Source: Roseinatronobacter alkalisoli (GTDB lineage Bacteria; Pseudomonadota; Alphaproteobacteria; Rhodobacterales; Rhodobacteraceae). Taken from it: 64,000 nt of DNA. Position numbers and translations under genes: made by a program. Positions 57,068 to 64,000 of the stretch are shown in pieces (position 1 is the stretch's first letter; the number at the start of each line of letters is the position of its first letter). The notes below the pieces were generated by a model that had not been told where the DNA came from, did no database searches, and saw nothing but the letters and a program-made list of their open reading frames with translations. The DNA lies in the NCBI RefSeq assembly GCF_028745735.1, contig NZ_JAQZSM010000002.1, forward strand, positions 186,001-250,000, in the 5' to 3' direction.

Positions 57068-57786
57068 CGCTGGCGGGTTCCCGTTTCCACAATCGGTTGC
57101 GCAGCCTGCAGCAGCGACAGCGAGACAAGCGACCCCATCACCCCCCCGTCACCGGGTTGCAGCAATGCATATGTCGATTGCCCGTAGGGCGCGGCAGGGG
57201 ACGCGGCAGGGGACGGGGCAGGGCCGGCAGGCGCCGCCAATGCATTGAAACGGGCGACATAGCGCTGCGCCAGTTCCGGCGTGGCCGAATGATATGCGCC
57301 GACCGCATCTGCCCATGTCCCCAGCCGCTGGAAATGACCATGCAGCAGTTGCGCCGCGTAGTCGGCATTGCGTGCCGGGTCCAGCATTATGTCCAGTGAC
57401 GGGAAATGGCGGGCATGCCAGTGATAGTTGATCTGGAAACACCCGATGTCGATATTGCTATGCCCGCCATCCAGTGCGTTGCGGATAATGGCCAGCGCGC
57501 CGTCGCGGGTTGCGGGCCAGTGCCCTTGCCCGTTTGCATGCACGGCCCAAGGCCAAGGTGCCATGCCCGTCGCGGTCTGGCGTCCGGTTTCCACCAGCGC
57601 GATCTTGTGCATCACGTCAAAGGGGACATCATGGTACTGGGCGGCCTGCCGTGCGGCAGCAAGGCAAAGCTGCGCAGGGTCCGTCAGGGCGGCGTTGCGT
57701 GCCTGCGCGGCGGATACCAGAATGCCACTGGTTATGCCATGGACAAGCAATAGCATGGCCGCCACCGCGATGTTGGTTTTGCGCAT
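57064..57786 (-). CDS. Flagellar-associated lytic transglycosylase, SltF-like
   Basis: A 240-residue exported protein with signal peptide (residues about 1-30, ending SAAQARN) and an SLT-type domain. The catalytic Glu is probably E66 in KIALVETGRQ. Later segments IDIGCFQINYHWHARHF and WADAVGAYHSATPELAQRY are standard for transglycosylases. Its coupling to flhA by a four-base overlap suggests it cuts peptidoglycan for rod passage, as Rhodobacter sphaeroides SltF does. The C-terminal Ala/Pro-rich tail may be a protein-interaction region. Confidence 0.85.
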   Translation of the reverse strand: MRKTNIAVAAMLLLVHGITSGILVSAAQARNAALTDPAQLCLAAARQAAQYHDVPFDVMHKIALVETGRQTATGMAPWPWAVHANGQGHWPATRDGALAIIRNALDGGHSNIDIGCFQINYHWHARHFPSLDIMLDPARNADYAAQLLHGHFQRLGTWADAVGAYHSATPELAQRYVARFNALAAPAGPAPSPAASPAAPYGQSTYALLQPGDGGVMGSLVSLSLLQAAQPIVETGTRQR

Positions 57787-57856
57787 TTCGCTGCTCCGAA
57801 TCGACCGCTTCTTGCTGATCTTCCGTGCAACTATGCGCTATGATCGTTTATAATCC

Positions 57857-57893
57857 GTAACCGGGCGGTACTCCGTGCCCATGGCCCGGTTAC
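57857..57893. repeat. Ten-base inverted repeat at the flippase/sltF junction
   Basis: Arms GTAACCGGGC (57857-57866) and GCCCGGTTAC (57884-57893) flank a 17-base loop and overlap the flippase stop codon. No T-rich tail follows on the minus strand; instead TTATAAAC lies where a promoter -10 for sltF could be. It could be a terminator, an operator for the sltF-flhA-fliR-flhB unit, or both. Confidence 0.45.
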
Positions 57894-59236
57894 AGCAATG
57901 CAATCAGCAGATCGCCGTTTACAAATAATGCCAGCGCGATGATGCACAGCGCCGCAATGGAAAACACCAGATCATGGCGTTTGTCCCAGACCCCGGTATG
58001 CGCGGCCAGCCGCACGACTGCCGGATAGACCAGCACGGCAGCCAATGCCTGTCCCGCCAGTGCGCCAGGCAGGTCCATCAGCAGAAAACCTGCCAGAAAC
58101 AACGCGCTTTGTATGATTGCCCGGAATGCGGTCAGCCGGAAAAACAGCCGCGCTTCGCCGCGCGCAAGCGCCGCGTGCTGGTACGTCGCGCTGATCAGGG
58201 GGGGCAGTTGCGCGCAGCTTATCAGCACAATCATGGGGCCGGCCATCAGATAGCGGTCATCATAGAGCAGACCGATCAGAAACGGCCCAGCCAGCGCCAT
58301 CACTGCCAGCATCGCCATGACTGTCGCGGTAAGCATATAGCGCATGCGCTGTAGCTTTTCGGTGTTCTGGCTGCCCTGGGTGTCGAAAGATTCCCGATAG
58401 GCCGGAATCAGCATCCTTTCGTTCATGGCCTGCATCAGCAGCACTGGAAAAGCGGCCAGAAACCACGCGATGTTATAAAGCCCCAGTTCCGTCAGAGAGA
58501 AGAAATAACCAAGAATGGCGCGATCCCCTTGCGCCAGCAGGAACCCGAAACCCGATGACATCATGATCCAGCCGCCAAAGCGCAACAGATCGCGCGCCGC
58601 GTCCCGTTCCCAGCGCAGGCGGTTGGTCTGGCCCGGAATGATTGCCCATTCCAACGCCAGTCTGGCAACTGCGGTTGCGACCATGCCCCAGACCATGGCC
58701 CAGTAGCTGCCTGTCGCCCATGCAAGGACAATCATGACCAGAATGCCAGCGGCCTGTGATGCAAGTTGCGTCATCATGACACGGCCCAGCCTGATATGGC
58801 GTTCTGATGTGAACACCTTTGTCGGTGCAAGCCCGGACAGCAGCAGCGAAACGGCACAGACCGGCAGAACCAGCGCAAGTTCGGGCGCATCATATAACAT
58901 GGCGGCAGGCCAGGCCAATGCGCAGGCCAGCCCCCACAAAACCACGCCACGCGCCGCATTCAGTGTGAACGCAGTATTCAGAAAATCCTGATCATCGCCA
59001 CGGGCGTTCTGCATGATGGATTGTTGCACGCCTGCATCTGACAGCATTGTCAGGCCGAACAGGATCATGGTGACCAGCGCCATCAGCCCGAAAGCATCGG
59101 GGAACAGCAGGCGCGCAACGATCAGGTTCGACCCGAAGCGCATGGCCTGCGCCAGTACGAAACTGCCGCCTGTCAGGGCCGCACCGCGCAGCAATCTGGA
59201 AACGAGGGTCGGGTGGGCCTGCAATCTGCTGTCCAT
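57890..59236 (-). CDS. Polysaccharide/oligosaccharide flippase (Wzx-like)
   Basis: A 448-residue MOP-superfamily membrane protein with about 12 helices. Signatures are GSFVLAQAMRFGSNLIVARLLFPDAFGL (in parts) near the N-terminus and SDAGVQQSIMQNARGDDQDFLNTAF. It probably flips lipid-linked oligosaccharide for surface polysaccharide synthesis. No glycosyltransferase genes are adjacent, so the substrate is unknown. It is monocistronic between sltF and kynureninase. Confidence 0.85.
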   Translation of the reverse strand: MDSRLQAHPTLVSRLLRGAALTGGSFVLAQAMRFGSNLIVARLLFPDAFGLMALVTMILFGLTMLSDAGVQQSIMQNARGDDQDFLNTAFTLNAARGVVLWGLACALAWPAAMLYDAPELALVLPVCAVSLLLSGLAPTKVFTSERHIRLGRVMMTQLASQAAGILVMIVLAWATGSYWAMVWGMVATAVARLALEWAIIPGQTNRLRWERDAARDLLRFGGWIMMSSGFGFLLAQGDRAILGYFFSLTELGLYNIAWFLAAFPVLLMQAMNERMLIPAYRESFDTQGSQNTEKLQRMRYMLTATVMAMLAVMALAGPFLIGLLYDDRYLMAGPMIVLISCAQLPPLISATYQHAALARGEARLFFRLTAFRAIIQSALFLAGFLLMDLPGALAGQALAAVLVYPAVVRLAAHTGVWDKRHDLVFSIAALCIIALALFVNGDLLIALL

Positions 59237-59331
59237 CTGCGATAATGCTGTCTTGTCTATACTGGTTGCGGCGCATGTACCCTAGCTGCAAAATGCGGCG
59301 GAACAATGGGAAACGCCCCCTGATCCGGCGG

Positions 59332-60525
59332 TCAGGTCACTTTCGAACGGGTTTTGAACTCGGCCCGGTCCCAGCGCCGGTTCTGCATAATTGCGCACAG
59401 GGAGTCGGCGGCTTTGGCAACATCATCCGGTGTCAGATAAAGCGGTGTGAACCCGAAGCGCAGAATATCGGGGGCGCGGAAATCCCCGATGACGCCTTCG
59501 GCAATGAGGGCCTGAATGATGGCATACCCCTCCTGATGCCGGAAACTGACCTGAGAGCCGCGCGCGGCACCATTAACAGGCGAGGCAAGCGTCAGTTCAG
59601 AACACCCTGCCGTCACGCGGTCGATGAAAATCTGCTGCAATTCCAGTGACCGGCGGCGCAGGTCGTGCATATCAACCCCGTCCCATACATCCAGCGCGGC
59701 ATCAAGGGCCGCAAGTTGCAGAATGGGGGGCGTGCCCACCCGCATGCGTTCAATGCCGGGGCCGGGGCGATAGTCCAGATCGAAGGCAAAGGGCGCTTCA
59801 TGCCCCAGCCAGCCCGAAAGCGCGGGCCGCACCTTGTCGGCCAGACGCGGCGCGACATAAATGAAGGCCGGACCGCCGGGGCCGGAATTCAGGTACTTGT
59901 AACTGCATCCCACGGCAAAATCGGTGTCAGCTGTTGTCACATCCACCGGAATGGCCCCTGCCGAATGGGCCAGATCCCAGACCACCAGGGCACCGTGTTC
60001 ATGCGCACGGGCAATCAGGCGGGCCATGTCATGCTTGCGGCCGGTGCGGTAATCCACTTCGGTCACCATTACCACTGCGATGCTGTCGTCAATCACATCT
60101 TCCACCGCTTCGGGGGCAACGGTTTTCAGCCGGTAGCCGGGGCCAAGCGTGCGGCACAATCCATCGGCCATATACAGATCGGTCGGGAAATTTCCGGTAT
60201 CGGACAGGATGACGCGGCGGTCCGGGCGCATCTCCAGCGCAGAGGCAAGCGCCTGATACACCTTGATCGACAATGTATCGCCCATGATGACACTGCCTGC
60301 GGTCGCACCGATCAGCCGACCCACACGGTCACCCACGCGCGCGGGCAGGTCCATCCACCCCGCACGGTTCCAGCCGGTAATGACCATCTTGCCCCATTCA
60401 TCGGTCATCGTTCGCGCAACACGCGCAGGGACAGCGCGGGGCAGGGGGCCAAGCGAATTTCCGTCAAGATAGATCACCCCTTCGGGCAGATCGAACATGG
60501 CGCGGGTGGCGGTAAAGTCGGTCAT
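59332..60525 (-). CDS. kynU: Kynureninase
   Basis: PLP-dependent hydrolase cleaving kynurenine to anthranilate and alanine in tryptophan catabolism. The 397-residue protein has IYLDGNSLGPLP near the start, the substrate/cofactor region WDLAHSAGAIPVD and Schiff-base K210 in GCSYKYLNSGPGGPAF. GGAGGG precedes ATG 60525. No other kynurenine-pathway genes are in the window. Confidence 0.94.
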   Translation of the reverse strand: MTDFTATRAMFDLPEGVIYLDGNSLGPLPRAVPARVARTMTDEWGKMVITGWNRAGWMDLPARVGDRVGRLIGATAGSVIMGDTLSIKVYQALASALEMRPDRRVILSDTGNFPTDLYMADGLCRTLGPGYRLKTVAPEAVEDVIDDSIAVVMVTEVDYRTGRKHDMARLIARAHEHGALVVWDLAHSAGAIPVDVTTADTDFAVGCSYKYLNSGPGGPAFIYVAPRLADKVRPALSGWLGHEAPFAFDLDYRPGPGIERMRVGTPPILQLAALDAALDVWDGVDMHDLRRRSLELQQIFIDRVTAGCSELTLASPVNGAARGSQVSFRHQEGYAIIQALIAEGVIGDFRAPDILRFGFTPLYLTPDDVAKAADSLCAIMQNRRWDRAEFKTRSKVT

Positions 60526-60964
60526 ATGTCCCTCCGGTTCATCGGTATGGGTGCCGTTTGTGCCGTGCAAGGTCAAGTTGGTTTTGAATCTGCGGCAGGC
60601 AAGGTGCGGGTGATTCACGCAGCACTGGCGGCCAAATTGCGTGCCCGGTGACTCATAAACCGCATTTACGGTGTGATTCTGCGTCGGAACCGAAGAAACT
60701 CGCGTCCTGCCGTGACGGCGGCATCAGATTGCAACATTCAGCCTTGCCTGCGCGCGATGACACAAGTAACTGATATTCTAGAAGAACTGTTATGCGAGCT
60801 TGATCGTCGTGACGGTGGCTTTTTGGTATGCATTTGTATGCCGTGAGCACATAATATTGCGCGCTTGTGAAACAATCTTGCGCAGGGTATGCAGACGCGA
60901 TGTCGAAAAGAACGCATTTTGCGGTCACTGAATTCGGTTAACCTGAAAGAAAGGGGGACGGCGC
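60526..60964. other. 439-base intergenic region before pntA
   Basis: No convincing gene is present. The stretch is more A+T-rich than the surroundings and should hold the divergent kynU and pntA promoters. A 29-codon frame (60757-60846, starting MTQVTDILEELLCELDRR) is open and well-formed but too short to call. A doubled GTATGC motif sits near 60827-60840. I saw no clear Fnr, CtrA or riboswitch signal. Confidence 0.4.
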
Positions 60965-62533
60965 GTGAAAATTGGGGCCTTACAGGAAATCAAACCGGGC
61001 GAGGCGCGTGTTGCGCTGACACCAGACAGCGCAACGCAGATCCAGAAACTGGGGCATGAGTGTTTCGTGCAATCCGGTGCGGGTGTGGCTGCAGGCTTCA
61101 ATGATGAAACCTATGCAAATGCCGGTGTTACGGTCGTCAAGGACGCCGCCGCCCTGATTGACGCCGTGGATGTCGTCATCAAGGTGCGCGAACCTGAGCT
61201 GGAGGAAGTCCAGCGCCTGAAAAAAGGCCAGACCCTGATTTCCTTCTTCTGGCCCGCCCAGAACGAGGAAATGCTGGCCGCAGCACGGGATCAGGGCGCG
61301 ACGGCCATTGCCATGGATATGGTGCCGCGGATTTCGCGTGCGCAGAAAATGGATGCGCTGTCATCCATGGCCAATATCGCAGGCTACCGCGCTGTGATCG
61401 AGGCGGGCAATAACTTTGGCCGTTTCTTCACCGGGCAGGTGACAGCGGCAGGCAAGGTGCCCCCGGCGCGCGTGCTGATCGTGGGCGCGGGTGTTGCAGG
61501 GCTGGCGGCTATCGGCACATCAACCAGCCTTGGCGCGATTACCATGGCTTTTGACGTTCGCCCCGAAGTGGCTGAACAGATCGAATCCATGGGCGCTGAA
61601 TTTGTGTTCCTTGATTTTGAGGAAACCCAGGATGGCGCGGCAACGGGCGGCTATGCGGCCCCGTCCAGCCCTGAATTCCGCGAAAAGCAGCTGGAAAAAT
61701 TCCGCGAACTGGCCCCGGATGTGGATATCGTCATCACGACGGCGCTGATTCCGGGCCGCCCTGCGCCGAAGCTGTGGACCGAAGACATGGTTCAGATGAT
61801 GAAACCCGGTTCCGTCATCGTCGATCTTGCCGCCGAAAAGGGTGGCAATTGTGACCTGACCGTGCCTGATGAACGCCTTGTCACCGAAAACGGTGTCATC
61901 ATCATTGGCTATACCGACTTCCCGTCGCGCATGGCCACACAATCTTCCACGCTTTATGCGACCAATATCCGCCATATGCTGCATGACCTGACCCCGGCCA
62001 AGGACGGGATCATCAACCATAATATGGAAGATGACGTCATTCGCGGGGCGACGGTCACGCATGAAGGTGCCATCACCTTCCCGCCACCGCCACCGAAGGT
62101 GAAGGCGATTGCCGCCAAGCCAAAGGAAAAGGTCAAGGAACTGACGCCGGAAGAAAAGCGCGCCAATGAGGTGGCCGCGTTCAAGGCGCAGACCAGAAAT
62201 CAGGTGATTTTGCTGGCCGTAGGGTCTGCGCTGGTGCTGTCAGTGGGACTGGTCGCACCCGAAGCCTTCATGCGCAATTTCATTATTTTCGTGCTGGCCG
62301 TGTTTGTCGGCTTTCAGGTCATCTGGAAAGTTTCGCACAGCCTGCACACACCACTGATGGCCGTGACCAACGCTATTTCGTCGATCATCATCGTCGGCGC
62401 ATTGTTGCAGATCGGATCAAGCTCAATGCTGATCACGCTTTTGGCGGCGCTGGCCCTGCTGATGGCTGCGGTGAATATCTTTGGTGGTTTCATGGTGACA
62501 CGGCGCATGCTCGCCATGTTCCAGAAATCCTGA
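60965..62533 (+). CDS. pntA: NAD(P) transhydrogenase subunit alpha
   Basis: Proton-translocating transhydrogenase alpha subunit, 522 residues in the long form that includes the NAD(H)-binding domain I and four C-terminal transmembrane helices. Domain I has VLIVGAGVAGLAAIGTSTSLGA (in parts), ITTALIPGRPAPKLW and MKPGSVIVDLAAEKGGNCDLT. Start is GTG 60965, with AAGGGGGAC upstream, giving MKIGALQEIKPGEARVALTP. It pairs with PntB to make NADPH from NADH driven by the proton gradient. Confidence 0.94.
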   Translation: MKIGALQEIKPGEARVALTPDSATQIQKLGHECFVQSGAGVAAGFNDETYANAGVTVVKDAAALIDAVDVVIKVREPELEEVQRLKKGQTLISFFWPAQNEEMLAAARDQGATAIAMDMVPRISRAQKMDALSSMANIAGYRAVIEAGNNFGRFFTGQVTAAGKVPPARVLIVGAGVAGLAAIGTSTSLGAITMAFDVRPEVAEQIESMGAEFVFLDFEETQDGAATGGYAAPSSPEFREKQLEKFRELAPDVDIVITTALIPGRPAPKLWTEDMVQMMKPGSVIVDLAAEKGGNCDLTVPDERLVTENGVIIIGYTDFPSRMATQSSTLYATNIRHMLHDLTPAKDGIINHNMEDDVIRGATVTHEGAITFPPPPPKVKAIAAKPKEKVKELTPEEKRANEVAAFKAQTRNQVILLAVGSALVLSVGLVAPEAFMRNFIIFVLAVFVGFQVIWKVSHSLHTPLMAVTNAISSIIIVGALLQIGSSSMLITLLAALALLMAAVNIFGGFMVTRRMLAMFQKS

Positions 62534-62552
62534 CGGCAGGAGGAATTAAGAG

Positions 62553-64000
62553 ATGGATTTTGGATTTACAGTTGCGGCCTATGCGGTTGCGACAGTTCTC
62601 TTTGTCCTGTCGCTTGGCGGTCTGTCAGGGCAGGAAAGTGCGAAACGCGCAATCTGGTATGGTATCGCAGGCATGGCAATCGCCGTTCTGGCGACCATGG
62701 CCGGTCCGGGTTCCGGCTTGTGGGGGCTGACCTTGGTGCTGATCGCGATCGGCGGCGTCGTCGGCTGGCAGCTTGCCACCCGCGTAAAGATGACACAGAT
62801 GCCCGAACTGGTGGCGTTCATGCACTCGTTGGTGGGTCTGGCGGCGGTTCTGGTGGGCTTCAACGCGCATCTTGAAATCGGTCGCGTTGCGGCTGCGTTT
62901 GCCGAAGGTGGGCTGCCCTTCCCGCAACCTGTTGGCCTGATGAGCGTGCCAGCATACGAGTTGTGGCAAAGCCTGACCAATTTCGCCATGATCATCGGCA
63001 AGAAAACCGCTGTTGAGGTGACGATCCTGCGTATCGAACTGATGATAGGCATCTGGATCGGGGCAGTGACCTTCACCGGGTCGATTATCGCCTATGGTAA
63101 ACTGGCTGGCAAAGTGGACACGAGTGCCCGGCAACTGCCCGGCGGTCACATGCTTAACGCGGGTGCGGCAGTGCTGTCAGTCATCTTCGCCGGGCTGTAT
63201 CTGGCCTATGCCGAAAGCGCGGGCGCGTCGATCTTCATGCTGCTTGTGCTGACCGCCCTGGCGCTGTTCATCGGCTACCATCTGATCATGGGAATTGGCG
63301 GGGCCGACATGCCGGTGGTGGTGTCCATGCTCAACAGCTATTCCGGCTGGGCGGCGGCGGCAATCGGCTTCAGCCTTGGCAATGAACTGCTGATTGTGGT
63401 TGGTGCTCTGGTCGGCAGTTCAGGGGCTATCCTGAGCTACATCATGTGCAAGGCGATGAACCGCAGCTTCATCAGTGTTATCCTCGGTGGCTTTGGCGGG
63501 GCGTCCGGTCCGCAAATGGAAGTCGAGGGCGAGCAGGTTGCGATTGACGCCGGAGGCGTGGCCGCAGCGCTTAACGAAGCTGACAGCGTAATCATCGTGC
63601 CGGGTTACGGCATGGCGGTGGCACAGGCACAGCAAACAGTGTCGGAACTGACACGCAAGCTGCGCGCTGCCGGCAAGAATGTGCGTTTCGCCATTCACCC
63701 TGTCGCAGGGCGTTTGCCGGGGCATATGAACGTGTTGCTGGCAGAAGCCAGGGTGCCCTATGACATCGTGCTGGAGATGGATGAAATAAATGACGATTTC
63801 CCCGATACGGATGTGGTGATCGTCATTGGCTCCAATGACATTGTGAACCCGGCCGCGCAGGAAGACCCCAACAGCCCCATTGCCGGCATGCCGGTGCTGG
63901 AAGTCTGGAAGGCCAAGCAGGTTTTCGTGTCCAAGCGCGGGCAGGGAACGGGCTATTCCGGCATCGAGAACCCGCTTTTCTATAAAGACAACACGCGGAT
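62553..64000 (+). CDS. pntB: NAD(P) transhydrogenase subunit beta, 3'-truncated by window edge
   Basis: The first 482 codons are visible; the gene runs past the right edge with no internal stop. The N-terminal half is a hydrophobic bundle of about nine helices ([32 protein letters not shown]); the NADP-binding domain III follows with [41 protein letters not shown] in parts, and [23 protein letters not shown] (parts). It starts at ATG 62553 after AGGAGG, 19 bases past the pntA stop. Confidence 0.95.
   Translation, partial: MDFGFTVAAYAVATVLFVLSLGGLSGQESAKRAIWYGIAGMAIAVLATMAGPGSGLWGLTLVLIAIGGVVGWQLATRVKMTQMPELVAFMHSLVGLAAVLVGFNAHLEIGRVAAAFAEGGLPFPQPVGLMSVPAYELWQSLTNFAMIIGKKTAVEVTILRIELMIGIWIGAVTFTGSIIAYGKLAGKVDTSARQLPGGHMLNAGAAVLSVIFAGLYLAYAESAGASIFMLLVLTALALFIGYHLIMGIGGADMPVVVSMLNSYSGWAAAAIGFSLGNELLIVVGALVGSSGAILSYIMCKAMNRSFISVILGGFGGASGPQMEVEGEQVAIDAGGVAAALNEADSVIIVPGYGMAVAQAQQTVSELTRKLRAAGKNVRFAIHPVAGRLPGHMNVLLAEARVPYDIVLEMDEINDDFPDTDVVIVIGSNDIVNPAAQEDPNSPIAGMPVLEVWKAKQVFVSKRGQGTGYSGIENPLFYKDNTR

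Noticed and set aside
56072-57187. 371-codon plus-strand frame opposite flhA
   Set aside because: FlhA is unambiguous on the minus strand; the plus frame is Gln/His-rich shadow sequence.
60653-60928. 91-codon minus-strand frame in the kynU-pntA gap
   Set aside because: No ribosome binding site, no recognisable domain, and the region is A+T-rich promoter-like DNA.

Overview
The window looks like chromosomal DNA of a Rhodobacteraceae member (Rhodobacterales, Alphaproteobacteria). The basis is high G+C, a 14-subunit Complex I operon whose proteins closely resemble the Paracoccus/Rhodobacter type, an alphaproteobacterial flagellar cluster (fliI, flgBC, fliE, fliQ, flgFGAH, fliL, flhB/fliR/flhA and a SltF-like transglycosylase), ribonuclease J, and the lpxI-lpxB pair. 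Genes for ectoine catabolism (DoeD/DoeA) hint at contact with saline environments; that is an inference. I saw no rRNA, tRNA, CRISPR array, insertion sequence or prophage, and nearly all of the DNA is densely packed housekeeping sequence.

Layout. 1-12.1 kb: end of lpxI, then lpxB (lipid A), convergent xerD, an uncharacterised exported protein with a 44-residue membrane peptide, aroK-aroB (shikimate pathway), a zincin-like protein, gltX, an AsmA-family protein and thrS. 12.1-20.7 kb: leucine/isovalerate catabolism (isovaleryl-CoA dehydrogenase, both methylcrotonyl-CoA carboxylase subunits, HMG-CoA lyase, methylglutaconyl-CoA hydratase), interrupted by an LprI-like protein, a divergent ompW and a glutathione-transferase gene. 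20.9-37.0 kb: complete nuoA-N operon, with three non-core genes embedded in it and a small four-cysteine reading frame in the nuoK-nuoL gap. 37.0-40.3 kb: birA, coaX and rnj follow directly.

40.3-45.2 kb, minus strand: doeD-doeA, an 84-residue unknown and metG. 45.3-57.8 kb: flagellar genes, with fliI divergent from flgB-flgC-fliE-fliQ-flgF-flgG-flgA-flgH-fliL, then an M29 aminopeptidase, then a minus-strand block read as sltF-flhA-fliR-flhB-FliJ-like with 4-base overlaps. 57.9-64 kb: a polysaccharide flippase, kynureninase, a 439-base gap, and pntA-pntB (pntB runs off the end).

The most interesting points are the four-cysteine frame between nuoK and nuoL (base composition unlike its neighbours), NuoE's long C-terminal extension, an Fnr-type box facing ompW, a palindrome overlapping the predicted ivd transcription start, and a 9-9-9 inverted repeat in the divergent flagellar promoter. 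I found no clearly new multi-gene system; the embedded nuo genes come closest.
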